A DNA stretch of 10,152 bases from the NCBI GenBank assembly GCA_963578605.1, contig CAUZEA010000156.1:1-10152 (forward strand), given 5' to 3'. Positions 1 to 6,250 of this stretch are shown in pieces (the stretch's first letter is position 1; each line of letters begins with the position of its first letter). The notes under the pieces are model-generated. The model did no database searches. It saw nothing but the letters and a program-made list of their open reading frames with translations, and was not told the DNA's origin. Made by a program: the position numbers and the translations under genes. Origin of the DNA: JAKVCB01 sp963578605 (GTDB lineage: Bacteria; Planctomycetota; Planctomycetia; Pirellulales; Lacipirellulaceae).

Positions 1-1564
1 CAACGATCACGCGGCTGTCATCAAATCCAGCGCCACCCGGCAAAATCAACTCCTCCGTTGGGATCATCCCCTCGTCATTGGAATTGACAGAGTTACCATC
101 GAACGGACTGCAATACGGGCCGCAAGTACCACCCGAAGGCAACCCGCTGTACGGGTTGCAATAAGCAGGTACTTCAACCTCGCCATCACAGTAGAGATCG
201 GCGTTGGTCGGCGAAACTGTCTCCAAACCAGGACCACCACAAGGGACCTCGCAGGAGTCGATCGCGTCGACGAATTCGGGCGTTACCAGAATGAGCAACT
301 CAATCTCGTTGACCTTTTCTTCGGTTTTTCGAAAGGGCACTCCGAGGATGGGAATGTCTGCTAAAAAGGGAATCCCACTCACCTGTGTTTCAATACGTTC
401 CTGAATCAAGCCGGCCAGGGCGAACGTCTGCCCCGCCTTCAGTTCCACGGCCGTATCGACCTCTCGAACCGTGAGTGCTGGAATGACCGAGTTCTGAATT
501 GTCACGCTCCGCGAAGCATCGATCTCGCTGATCCGGGGGCGTACTTCCAAACGAATATTGCCGTTTCCCAGGACGATCGGCAAGAAATCGACCTGTGTCC
601 CAAAAGGTTTGTATTCGATCGACGTGGTCCCAAGACTTTGCGGCACAAGGATGGGAATCTCACCCCCCACATTGAACCGGGCAGGACGTCCGCTCAGGGC
701 AACCAGGTTTGGCTCGGCAAGTATCTTGGCAATGTTGTGCTGTTGCAAAGCGTCGAGGAAACCAAAAAACACATTGTTGCCATCGACAATGCCGAACTCA
801 AACGTCTGGGCACCGTTCGTTGCAACTTCAACTTGCCCCGCCGTATTTTGGGAAATCGCCGAAATCAGGCCGCTAACGCTACTACTGACAAATCCACCAC
901 TGCCACTTACTTGAGCAAAGTCGACCCCCAAACGACGGAGCTTCGTTCGTGACACTTCCATCACCTGAACCTTGAGCAGAATCTGTTGCACGCCACCAAC
1001 CGTGATGTTGTTGATCACCTTCGGGGCATAATCTTCCGCCAGCTGCGTGATCTGACTGACGTAGTCGGGGCGGTCTACAAAGCCTTTCAGGACGAGGCTT
1101 TCGCTGTAACGGTAGATATCGATTGACGAATGCGGAAACTGTGTCTTCAAGGCATGTTTCAGCTCGCTGACGTCTCCGTAGATCAAGACGTCAATCGTGT
1201 GAAACACGCCGTCTTCGTCTTTCAGGTTGACCTGAGTGACCCCCGGTTTCTTGGCGGAGATCTGCACTTGCTTGTCAGACAGCGGCGTGACAACCAGCAA
1301 TTCGGGGTTGTTCACCTGGACGAACGGGATCCGCTTGTCAAGCGTAAGAATTCGACTGGTGTTGGTCGTGAGCTCAAGCTTATCGTTCAAACCGCTGACC
1401 TTACGGATGATCGATGGGTTGGACCGTGGTAACCCAAGCGAGTTTTCTGCAACAGCGGCCGGCAGCACGTTCCCGCAGAGCCACACCAGGCTGGCTAGGG
1501 CCAGTAATTGGCGTTGAGCGTCGCCCCGTTGGTGGGCACACCCCCCATGACCTGTTTTGTACAT
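1..1564 (-). CDS. cpaC: Tad/Flp pilus outer-membrane secretin CpaC/RcpA (3' end beyond window)
   Basis: This gene encodes the secretin that forms the outer-membrane channel of the Tad (Flp) pilus. The minus frame is open from an ATG at 1564 to the left edge, giving 521 residues without a stop. Residues about 20-40 form a hydrophobic signal sequence ending AAVA. Residues about 45-130 match the pilus-secretin N-terminal domain (LTLDKRIPFVQVNNPELL), and about 130-200 are BON-like. The secretin core runs from about 205 to 430, with the hallmark EPNLVALSG followed by FNVGGEIPILVP near residue 300 and ELLILVTPEFVD near 426. A cysteine-rich tail follows (at least eight Cys after the core), a feature I associate with planctomycete homologues. 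The ATG is the first possible start, because an in-frame TAG lies in the repeat just upstream. The gene begins 149 bases after the cpaB stop and probably belongs to the same transcript. Family assignment is secure. Confidence 0.95.
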   Translation of the reverse strand, partial: MYKTGHGGCAHQRGDAQRQLLALASLVWLCGNVLPAAVAENSLGLPRSNPSIIRKVSGLNDKLELTTNTSRILTLDKRIPFVQVNNPELLVVTPLSDKQVQISAKKPGVTQVNLKDEDGVFHTIDVLIYGDVSELKHALKTQFPHSSIDIYRYSESLVLKGFVDRPDYVSQITQLAEDYAPKVINNITVGGVQQILLKVQVMEVSRTKLRRLGVDFAQVSGSGGFVSSSVSGLISAISQNTAGQVEVATNGAQTFEFGIVDGNNVFFGFLDALQQHNIAKILAEPNLVALSGRPARFNVGGEIPILVPQSLGTTSIEYKPFGTQVDFLPIVLGNGNIRLEVRPRISEIDASRSVTIQNSVIPALTVREVDTAVELKAGQTFALAGLIQERIETQVSGIPFLADIPILGVPFRKTEEKVNEIELLILVTPEFVDAIDSCEVPCGGPGLETVSPTNADLYCDGEVEVPAYCNPYSGLPSGGTCGPYCSPFDGNSVNSNDEGMIPTEELILPGGAGFDDSRVIV

Positions 1565-1613
1565 CCTTGCTACTTCCTTGCTACTTCCTTGCTACTTCCT
1601 TGCTACTTCCTTG
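1559..1613 (-). repeat. 11-bp tandem repeat carrying repeated Shine-Dalgarno motif at cpaC start
   Basis: On the minus strand the unit AAGGAAGTAGC occurs four times perfectly (1608-1565), with a partial copy at each end. Each unit contains AAGGA, a Shine-Dalgarno-like sequence. The last, degenerate partial copy reads AAGGATGTAC, so the cpaC ATG (1564-1562) arises where one base of the unit has changed from A to T. The AAGGA of the preceding full copy lies about 10 bases upstream of the ATG, and others follow at 11-base steps. The unit length is not a multiple of three and contains TAG stops in two of the frames. Confidence 0.92.
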
Positions 1614-1712
1614 GGTGTTCGCACCACCTGCAGTGCGATCATCGTCACCGCCCCAGGGGAGAATCTACGGCAATACGACGGCGGGGCCGCTGGCAAAGTT
1701 CTGCACCCGTGT

Positions 1713-2795
1713 TCATTCCGCACCTTCCAGCTCAATCGGAAAATCGTCCAGCCTCTTTTCTGTATAGTTGCCTTCACCGACCACTGGCCCGCCCGGCAAA
1801 GGGACCGTTGCCGCAATTCCTGACCAAACTCCCGAACCTGGACTCACTGGCTGCGGTCTGCCGACCGTTCGTGCACCAGTTCGAATGGGTTTACCGGTTT
1901 CGGCATCGAAGAGTTGTTCGGTGACCACATCCGCCAGCACGATTTCCATGCGGAAAGGCTCCTCTGGCTCCGGTAGGGTACTTTCAACAGCCCTTAACAA
2001 GCTACCTGACCGCGTCGCGGAAACTTGATCCTGATGGTCGACTGGTTGCTGTTCTTTTTTGCGGCTGTTGCGCTGGCTACCGTCGTTCAAGAGCTCGTCG
2101 AGCGTGATTTCTGTCCAGGCAACCACACTCTCGTCGTCGGGGTTACGGGGAATCAAGCTGATCTCGCCCACTTTTTCACCCAGGTTCACCTTGCCGGATT
2201 GCTCTGGCGTCAACAGCAGTGAAATGGTCTTGGCAATCGTGCGGACATCGTCGCCTTCGGCGCTACGATGGACTGCCTGGTCAACCGCATAAACCCGAAT
2301 GTTCTGCAGGATGGTTTTTGTTTTCGGCTCGTGGATGCCGTTGCGGGGATCGCGCCGGACAAAAAGCTGTATGTCCACGCGATCGCCGGGGCTCAACAGC
2401 CCAGCGGCACTGGTCTCGGCGTCGACGGCAATCGTCACCAACCGCATTTCGGTAGGGATCTGTGAAATCGGGTCAGCAATTTGCCCGGCAGCAAGTAGTT
2501 TGGCCTCGAGAATGGGCTCACCTTCAATAATCGCTGTTCGTGGGCGTCGACCTTCTAAATCCTCCAGTTGGGCAATGGCTCCGCGGGGAATCTTGTCCTT
2601 GGGCCAGTCCTGGAACGAAACCATGGACGGGTCGATCGGATCGCCCAGATTGATATTGTGCAGGGCAACGTAAATTGGCTTCGTTTCAACCATCAGCTGG
2701 GTTTGGTGGTTGTCCAACACCTGGCTGATTCCGATCGAGGCCACGATACCGCATCCCCCGGCAAGGGCGAGCAGAGTCAGAGATTTGGTTCGCAT
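1713..2795 (-). CDS. cpaB: Flp pilus assembly protein CpaB/RcpC
   Basis: This 360-residue protein is a periplasmic Tad pilus assembly factor that works with the secretin encoded next to it. Residues 5-26 form a single N-terminal membrane anchor or uncleaved signal. Residues about 38-103 form an SAF domain (KPIYVALHNINLGDPI, then IPRGAI and EGEPILEAKLL). Residues about 114-236 match the RcpC domain (MRLVTIAVDAETSAAGLLSPGDRVDI, ISLLLTPEQSGKV, GEISLIPRNPDD). The last 120 residues are proline-rich and I do not recognise them. The ATG at 2795 has only a G-run (GGGGGGG) ahead of it rather than a clean Shine-Dalgarno. The 204-base gap to the upstream prepilin peptidase gene contains the perfect palindrome TTCCGCGGAA at 2830-2839 and no gene, so cpaB may have its own promoter there. 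The usual length of the family is about 270-380 aa. Confidence 0.95.
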   Translation of the reverse strand: MRTKSLTLLALAGGCGIVASIGISQVLDNHQTQLMVETKPIYVALHNINLGDPIDPSMVSFQDWPKDKIPRGAIAQLEDLEGRRPRTAIIEGEPILEAKLLAAGQIADPISQIPTEMRLVTIAVDAETSAAGLLSPGDRVDIQLFVRRDPRNGIHEPKTKTILQNIRVYAVDQAVHRSAEGDDVRTIAKTISLLLTPEQSGKVNLGEKVGEISLIPRNPDDESVVAWTEITLDELLNDGSQRNSRKKEQQPVDHQDQVSATRSGSLLRAVESTLPEPEEPFRMEIVLADVVTEQLFDAETGKPIRTGARTVGRPQPVSPGSGVWSGIAATVPLPGGPVVGEGNYTEKRLDDFPIELEGAE

Positions 2796-2999
2796 GGCAC
2801 ACCCCCCCGTTCGTGGCTGCGACTGACAATTCCGCGGAACGGATGCTTTGACAAAAAATCTCGGCCCAAAAGGCAGTCGCTACCTTATCAGTTTCTTCGA
2901 CATGATCGATACAATGTGGAAAGGCAAAGTCCCAACAAATCGTATCGCCAGAAAGCTACGAGCAGGGTTTCTCTGCCCACGGACTTCCGGTAACCGCTG

Positions 3000-3575
3000 T
3001 TAAATGAGCATTCCTGTGAGAGAAAAGTACGCGATTGTTCCGATGGCGATCGGAATCCCATAAGGCAACAGCAGCATCGCTGGCTTCCGCCGGGCTGCTA
3101 TCGCCGATAGCTTTTCTGGATCCTGGATGGACAAAATTTCGTGCCAAATCATCCAGAACTGTCGGTGGTGTTTGTTCCACGCCTGGCGGGAAAGCACCAT
3201 CAACACTGCAATCACACCGCCGGTGAGTGCCGAAAACGCAAAAGCGTAGATGGTAACCGCGCTCCATACCCAGGCACCAATTCCAGCCATCAGTTTGACG
3301 TCACCGGCACCCATTCCGCCAATAGCGTAGGCAGGTAGCAACAAAAGCAAGCCAACAGCCGTGCCCAGCAGACTGTAAAGCAAACCTTCCCACCAGGGAT
3401 AGCCAGCAAGCACAGCGCTGTAGCCCCAACCCGATACGATCATCGGAAAGGTCAGCCAGTTCGGAACCTTCAACTTCAAACCATCGATGACAGCCGCCAC
3501 GATCAGGGTCACAGTGACCAGCCAAATGGGCCAATTCTCAACGATCGCTTCGCTTAACGGTTCCATTCCAAACAT
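3000..3575 (-). CDS. Type IV prepilin peptidase of the Tad system (TadV/CpaA-like, family A24)
   Basis: This 191-residue polytopic inner-membrane aspartic protease is expected to cleave the leader from the Flp prepilin encoded just upstream. Both catalytic aspartates of family A24 are visible. D31 lies in VIDGLKLKVPN after the first membrane segment, and D92 lies in the GMGAGDVKLM motif (GxGD). Hydrophobic segments occur at about 17-30, 43-58, 66-85, 98-127 and 168-190. There is no N-terminal methyltransferase domain, which fits the short CpaA/TadV type rather than full-length PilD. ATG 3575 is chosen. A second ATG three codons later is equally possible, since the upstream Shine-Dalgarno (AAGAA) is weak. 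The flp terminator lies upstream, so this gene needs its own promoter or readthrough. Confidence 0.93.
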   Translation of the reverse strand: MFGMEPLSEAIVENWPIWLVTVTLIVAAVIDGLKLKVPNWLTFPMIVSGWGYSAVLAGYPWWEGLLYSLLGTAVGLLLLLPAYAIGGMGAGDVKLMAGIGAWVWSAVTIYAFAFSALTGGVIAVLMVLSRQAWNKHHRQFWMIWHEILSIQDPEKLSAIAARRKPAMLLLPYGIPIAIGTIAYFSLTGMLI

Positions 3576-3984
3576 TTCTTGGTCTGTTCACGAAGGAGAA
3601 TTCGTGGTTTGTGCGTACAGCGTTGCATAAGGCTAGACACGCAGGCCGAAGAAAAAGCTCAACACGACAGTTACGGCTGTGAAAAAGTAGCACGCCACTT
3701 CCACGGCCGAACTGAAAACCTCGCTGGGCAACACAGAGTACACGCCTGGGCTCCAACTACGAGTTTTTCAAGCTGCAAATTTTGCAAGCTGCAGGCCACA
3801 CACGCCGTGACCGTTGCTAACAAAAGCGTAGGTTACAAATGGCCTCTCGACAGGCGATTAATGTGCACCTCGCTGGAAACCGTGTGACGGCGACGCGAAT
3901 CCGCACGCTGCCCCCCACCAAAACGAACGAATGTGCGTATTTTACAAGTCCCACGCCTTGCAGCATAAAAACCGACAATGTGAC
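3576..3984. other. Intergenic region upstream of prepilin peptidase, with a 9-bp direct repeat
   Basis: I see no convincing gene in these roughly 410 bases between the flp terminator and the prepilin peptidase start. On the minus strand TGCAGCTTG occurs twice with a 16-base period (3793-3785 and 3777-3769), separated by an AT-rich CAAAATT. It could be a regulator site. A promoter for the downstream pilus genes is expected here, but no clear -35/-10 pair stands out. The two small minus-strand ORFs in this stretch are arginine- and cysteine-rich, unlike any known family, and one runs through the flp terminator. Confidence 0.5.
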
Positions 3985-4020
3985 AAAAAAACCCTCAGCA
4001 ACGAAACACGTTGCCGAGGG
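3985..4020 (-). terminator. Intrinsic terminator after flp
   Basis: On the minus strand a 12-bp stem with one mismatch (4020-4009 with 4003-3992, sequence CCCTCGGCAACG pairing with CGTTGCTGAGGG) encloses a 5-base loop. It is followed directly by seven T residues (3991-3985). It lies 48 bases past the flp stop codon, so the pilin mRNA can end here independently of the assembly genes. Confidence 0.92.
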
Positions 4021-4068
4021 GGGTCGGTGACTCAATCGCATGTAGGGTGTTGGCCAGTAAGTCGGGCG

Positions 4069-4245
4069 TTAGCCGCCCAATTGAGCTGCAATATTTGTGA
4101 ATGCGTCCGAGGCACTCGTTCCAACTGAACGAATTGCGGTCAAACAAACAATCACAATCAGGGCCAGCATGACGGCATACTCAACTGCCGTGGGACCATC
4201 TTCCGAGACCAGGAAACGTTGCACATTCTTTGCGAGCTTCTTCAT
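4069..4245 (-). CDS. flp: Flp-family type IVb prepilin
   Basis: This 58-residue protein is the major structural subunit of the Tad pilus. The short basic leader (MKKLAKNVQRFLVSEDG) ends at G17, and the mature protein begins PTAVEYAVMLALI. The G-xxxx-E-Y signature of Flp pilins is intact (G17, E22, Y23), followed by a hydrophobic helix to about residue 38 and a small-residue tail ending AAQLGG. The mature form would be 41 residues, normal for Flp. The start at 4245 is chosen over the upstream ATG at 4293 because GGAGG sits 5 bases before it and because the longer version would add an implausible leader. A terminator follows, and a c-di-GMP riboswitch lies in its long 5' leader. Its maturase is the neighbouring A24 peptidase. 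Confidence 0.96.
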   Translation of the reverse strand: MKKLAKNVQRFLVSEDGPTAVEYAVMLALIVIVCLTAIRSVGTSASDAFTNIAAQLGG

Positions 4246-4255
4246 TGTATCCTCC
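4246..4255 (-). promoter_or_regulatory. Strong ribosome binding site of flp
   Basis: On the minus strand the start region reads GGAGGATACAATG, a perfect Shine-Dalgarno core (4255-4251) five bases from the start codon. It settles the flp start. It lies just 3' of a hairpin (4286-4264), so its accessibility could depend on leader folding. Confidence 0.85.
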
Positions 4256-4302
4256 GATTCCCAGTGTGGGCCGTGCAGGCCTACACCCAACAAAAGTGAT
4301 GG

Positions 4303-4320
4303 GAACTTTCAAAAAAGTTC
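4303..4320. repeat. Inverted repeat in flp leader
   Basis: GAACTTT (4303-4309) and AAAGTTC (4314-4320) are perfect 7-bp inverted arms around a 4-base spacer. Read on the minus strand, GGG precedes and CCC follows, so a longer bulged stem is possible. It may be the regulatory hairpin of the riboswitch expression platform or a protein operator. Confidence 0.7.
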
Positions 4321-4477
4321 ATTCCCGGTAAACGACTTTTCCCAGCGGTCGAAAACTCCCTCTCGACGGACCTGAAACACGCTGGTAAAAGTCCTGCCCA
4401 AACCGATCACACGCACGTCGGTCAACCCCTTGGTGGCCGTCGGAAGCAGACCGGGTGTTGCCACAGGCAACTGCCAA

Positions 4478-4567
4478 CATCCTTTCGGGTACCAGGCAGT
4501 TTGCACATCGGCAAACTCTTGGATTTGCGTCCCAGCCTGACGGCCGGTTTGCCCTTTTTTGAGGATG
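4478..4567 (-). promoter_or_regulatory. Cyclic-di-GMP-I riboswitch aptamer (GEMM-I) upstream of flp
   Basis: Read on the minus strand, this stretch has the conserved parts of the GEMM-I aptamer in order. P1 closes perfectly: CATCCT (4567-4562) with AGGATG (4483-4478). An A-run and GGGCAAACC (4554-4546) follow. The P1b hairpin is CCGGCC-GTCA-GGCTGG (4547-4532). The core GGGACGCAAA (4533-4524) is intact. P3 is AGTTTGC-6-GCAAACT (4517-4498), and the 3' core reads GCCTGGTACCCGA (4497-4485), against the consensus GCCGGGTTACCGA. The position equivalent to G20 of the Vibrio Vc2 aptamer is G (4553), which favours c-di-GMP over cGAMP. The P1b loop is GTCA, not GNRA, so the usual tetraloop-receptor contact is probably altered. 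Family knowledge is from memory; no covariance search was run. Confidence 0.88.
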
Positions 4568-5069
4568 ACGACACAACAGGCCCTTTGGCTCATTACGGCG
4601 ACTCTTCGCCCAACACGCTGTAGCCTTACCCGAATCTCTGGTCTGATCAGGAATCGGAACGCCGAACGGCAAACTAGGAAAAGAGAAGCTGTTGTTAGGC
4701 GAAACGTGTTCGCCTTCACAGTGAACCCTATGCCATAAACAGCCTGTGTCAAACTCGCCCGTTGAGCAAATCTTCAAATTTTTTCCCAGCCCCCGGGATG
4801 CCGCCCCGTTATAACCGGCCCTTCCCTTCCCTTGCCAGGCCGACGACAAGTACACCCCGCAACCTGGGTTTGAAGTGGTGGTCCACATTGCCAGACGTTC
4901 GCAGGTGACTTTTAAAAAGCTCACCTGCCCACGCCGTCTTCATCCGCACGCTAGCACCCCAGGCGGCCGCAAGTCGGCTTGCCCGCAAACGGAAGACTCA
5001 GGTAGCCTGCACCCATCCTGCTCAACCACAAACCGGGCAGGACTTCGACCAGGAAAGGAAATCCCTGCC
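4568..5069. other. Divergent intergenic region between flp leader and DUF4412-like gene
   Basis: About 500 bases hold no gene I can support. The promoter for the flp leader (minus) and that for the gene at 5070 (plus) should lie here. On the minus strand a perfect TTGACA occurs at 4752-4747, but the best -10 at suitable spacing is only TAGGGT. An inverted repeat GGCGAA-5-TTCGCC occurs at 4698-4714, a short CCCTT triplet repeat at 4819-4833, and a strong palindrome at 4901-4928. The minus-strand ORFs of 147 and 201 codons crossing the region run through the riboswitch and are not credible genes. Confidence 0.5.
4901..4928. repeat. 28-bp imperfect palindrome
   Basis: GCAGGTGA (4901-4908) and TCACCTGC (4921-4928) are perfect 8-bp inverted arms, and the AT-rich centre (CTTTTAAAAAGC) continues the symmetry apart from one mismatch. 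There is no T-run on either side, so it is not an intrinsic terminator. Its place about 140 bases before the gene at 5070, between divergent units, suits an operator for a dimeric regulator. That role is inference. Confidence 0.7.
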
Positions 5070-5876
5070 ATGCACGCCGTTTGCCTGTCACTTCTTGTCG
5101 CCCTTGGCCTGGGCATTGCTGGACAGGCGGGAGTGGTCTTTGAATTTGAATCCCGCGATTACGCCCCTGCAACTTCTCCGCTTCAGACGGTGCTGATGGT
5201 TGCCGACGGAGGCAACTTTGCGATGGAAATCGACGGCGATCATTACGGTCCTGGAGGTCGCCTGATTTATCGAGGCGCTTCCCAGGAGGTGTGCGTCGTT
5301 AACTACCGGACAGAAACGTACTTCGTGATCGACCTCCAAACCCTCCAAACTCTGTCTGCACAAATCAAGCAAACCATCAACCAGGCCGGACAACTCACAC
5401 TACAAAACCCGGCCGAAGGTCAAGCAATCGTGCAACAATTGATCACCGGTCAGCCTCCGGCAACTCACCCGCCGGCGATCACCGTTGTTGATACCGGAGA
5501 ACGAACCCGGGTTAATGGCTATCCGTGCGTTCGGCATGAAGTCCTCCGCGATGGGACCAAGGTTCGCGATGTCTGGATCACGGACTGGGGCAACGTGGAC
5601 GGTGGCCGGGAAATTTCCGCCGTTTTTACCGCAATGGCACAGTTCGTTCAAAACATCAATCAGTCGCTACCAGTCGACTCCGGTAGCTCTTTCGAAGATA
5701 ACATCTTTGCCTCTCTGAAAAACGTCAACGGTTTTCCGGTCGCCAGTCGAGACTATCAGTCCGACGGCAATACCGATACCGAAACCACGCTGCGGGGCGC
5801 GACCCGTTATCAGCTCAGCCCGGCTGCCTTTCTGCCACCACCCGGTTACCGCCAGCAATCGTTATTGGGCCCCTGA
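5070..5876 (+). CDS. Exported DUF4412-like protein
   Basis: This 268-residue exported protein has no assigned biochemical role. Residues 1-20 are a typical signal peptide ending GQA, and the mature protein begins GVVFEFESRDY. The pattern resembles the DUF4412 family of periplasmic or outer-envelope proteins. There is an early segment describing a protein measured against a membrane or ligand (VADGGNFAMEIDGDHY), a YFVID strand near residue 88, then TGERTRVNGYPC (142-153) and DVWITDWG (167-174). ATG 5070 is chosen because AGGAAAGGAA lies 9 bases upstream and the signal peptide starts there. The frame is open further upstream to 4875, but that extension is basic and unlike protein. The last 13 codons lie in a 39-bp sequence repeated almost exactly at 9081-9119. 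Only two cysteines remain after cleavage. Family match is moderate and from memory. Confidence 0.8.
   Translation: MHAVCLSLLVALGLGIAGQAGVVFEFESRDYAPATSPLQTVLMVADGGNFAMEIDGDHYGPGGRLIYRGASQEVCVVNYRTETYFVIDLQTLQTLSAQIKQTINQAGQLTLQNPAEGQAIVQQLITGQPPATHPPAITVVDTGERTRVNGYPCVRHEVLRDGTKVRDVWITDWGNVDGGREISAVFTAMAQFVQNINQSLPVDSGSSFEDNIFASLKNVNGFPVASRDYQSDGNTDTETTLRGATRYQLSPAAFLPPPGYRQQSLLGP
5837..5875 (+). repeat. 39-bp direct repeat, copy 1 (3' end of DUF4412-like gene)
   Basis: The 39 bases beginning ACCACCCGGTTACCGCCAGC match 9081-9119 at 38 of 39 positions (GGGCCCC here, GGCCCCC there). This copy forms the last codons of the gene ending at 5876. The other copy is non-coding. It marks the left end of the similarity between the two duplicated units. 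Confidence 0.93.
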
Positions 5877-6089
5877 CCCACCCATTCGCCCAGGACAACC
5901 CGATCCAAATCGGTAATTTGCAAGCGAAAACGACAAGGCGCAGATCTCGCCAAGGCTCCTCCGGGCGTACTCCCCTGGGCAACCTGTAGGCCCTTCTGGA
6001 CCGCAGACGTGTTGTTGACGCATTCCCCGACCACCCGCTGGTCGTACCCGTGTTTTCCCAACCGGGAGTCTTAGCGGGACACATGCAGT
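5877..6089. other. Spacer present only in the first duplicated unit
   Basis: Between the 39-bp repeat and the conserved leader, the first unit has about 210 bases. The second unit has only about 15 bases (9120-9134) in the same place. No gene is convincing here: three overlapping minus-strand ORFs cover most of it but none resembles a known family, and no terminator for the gene ending at 5876 was found. Confidence 0.5.
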
Positions 6090-6117
6090 CGGCACCCTGC
6101 GGGAACTGGATACGACG

Positions 6118-6137
6118 TTTTCACAGCTCGCTGAAAA
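6118..6137 (+). repeat. Conserved leader hairpin 1, copy A
   Basis: TTTT-CA-CAG-CTCG-CTG-AAAA folds as a stem with a two-base bulge and a 4-base loop. In the second copy (9163-9182) the stem is identical while the loop is ATTG, the pattern expected of a selected hairpin. Confidence 0.5.
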
Positions 6138-6216
6138 AAGGCCGCGTCGTTCCGCCGGGAATCGTAGTTTCAGGCCATCCGCAGCCGTCTCGTGTCGTTC
6201 CGGGCTTGCGAAATCT

Positions 6217-6250
6217 GGCTGTAATTACAGTCTCAACACGTCGGGGTGAC
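6217..6250 (+). repeat. Conserved leader hairpins 2 and 3 with compensatory changes, copy A
   Basis: Hairpin 2 is GGCTG-6-CAGTC (6217-6232). In the other copy it is GGCCG-6-CGGCC (9260-9275): a T-A pair became C-G and a G-T pair became G-C. Hairpin 3 is GTCG-GGG-TGAC (6240-6250), against GTCG-GGG-CGAC (9283-9293), where G-T became G-C. Both pairings survive the substitutions. An AT-rich run follows hairpin 3 in both copies. Confidence 0.6.

Larger units (their letters stand above)
4246..4477 (-). promoter_or_regulatory. flp leader between riboswitch aptamer and start codon (putative expression platform)
   Basis: These 232 bases separate the aptamer from flp and hold several hairpin-forming elements on the minus strand. 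One is GTTGCC-TGT-GGCAAC (4471-4457), immediately after the aptamer. A second is GAACTTT-TTTG-AAAGTTC (4320-4303), flanked by GGG and CCC, with a modest CTTTTGTT tract about 8 bases downstream. A third is GTGT-A-GGCC with GGCC-C-ACAC (4286-4264), just before the ribosome binding site. No textbook GC-stem plus long U-run terminator is present, so whether control is by termination or by translation is not clear from sequence. Confidence 0.5.

Noticed and set aside
2820..2885. Weak hairpin plus TTTTTT on the minus strand between prepilin peptidase and cpaB as a terminator
   Set aside because: The stem has only about three base pairs (GCC/GGC) and does not abut the T-run.
3817..4041. 74-codon minus-strand ORF between flp and the prepilin peptidase, considered as a missing small pilus gene
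   Set aside because: It runs through the flp terminator and lacks a pilin signature or other recognisable motif.
4247..4293. N-terminally extended flp start at 4293
   Set aside because: The internal ATG at 4245 has a perfect GGAGG at ideal spacing and gives a normal Flp prepilin leader.
4309..4752. 147-codon minus-strand ORF (and an overlapping 201-codon one, 4319-4924) upstream of flp
   Set aside because: The start would be TTG without a ribosome binding site, the translations are Arg/Cys-rich with no domain, and both run through the GEMM-I aptamer, which explains the conserved-looking bases.
4726..4752. Possible promoter for the flp leader: TTGACA with TAGGGT 16 bases downstream on the minus strand
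   Set aside because: Perfect -35 but only three matches in the -10. One such hexamer is expected by chance in a region of this size, so it is not listed as a feature.
4819..4833. CCCTT triplet tandem repeat
   Set aside because: Only three short units; no link to a gene start or structure.
5815..6095. Three overlapping minus-strand ORFs of 71-89 codons after the DUF4412-like gene
   Set aside because: All three frames are open over the same bases, which reflects composition. No family resemblance and no ribosome binding site.
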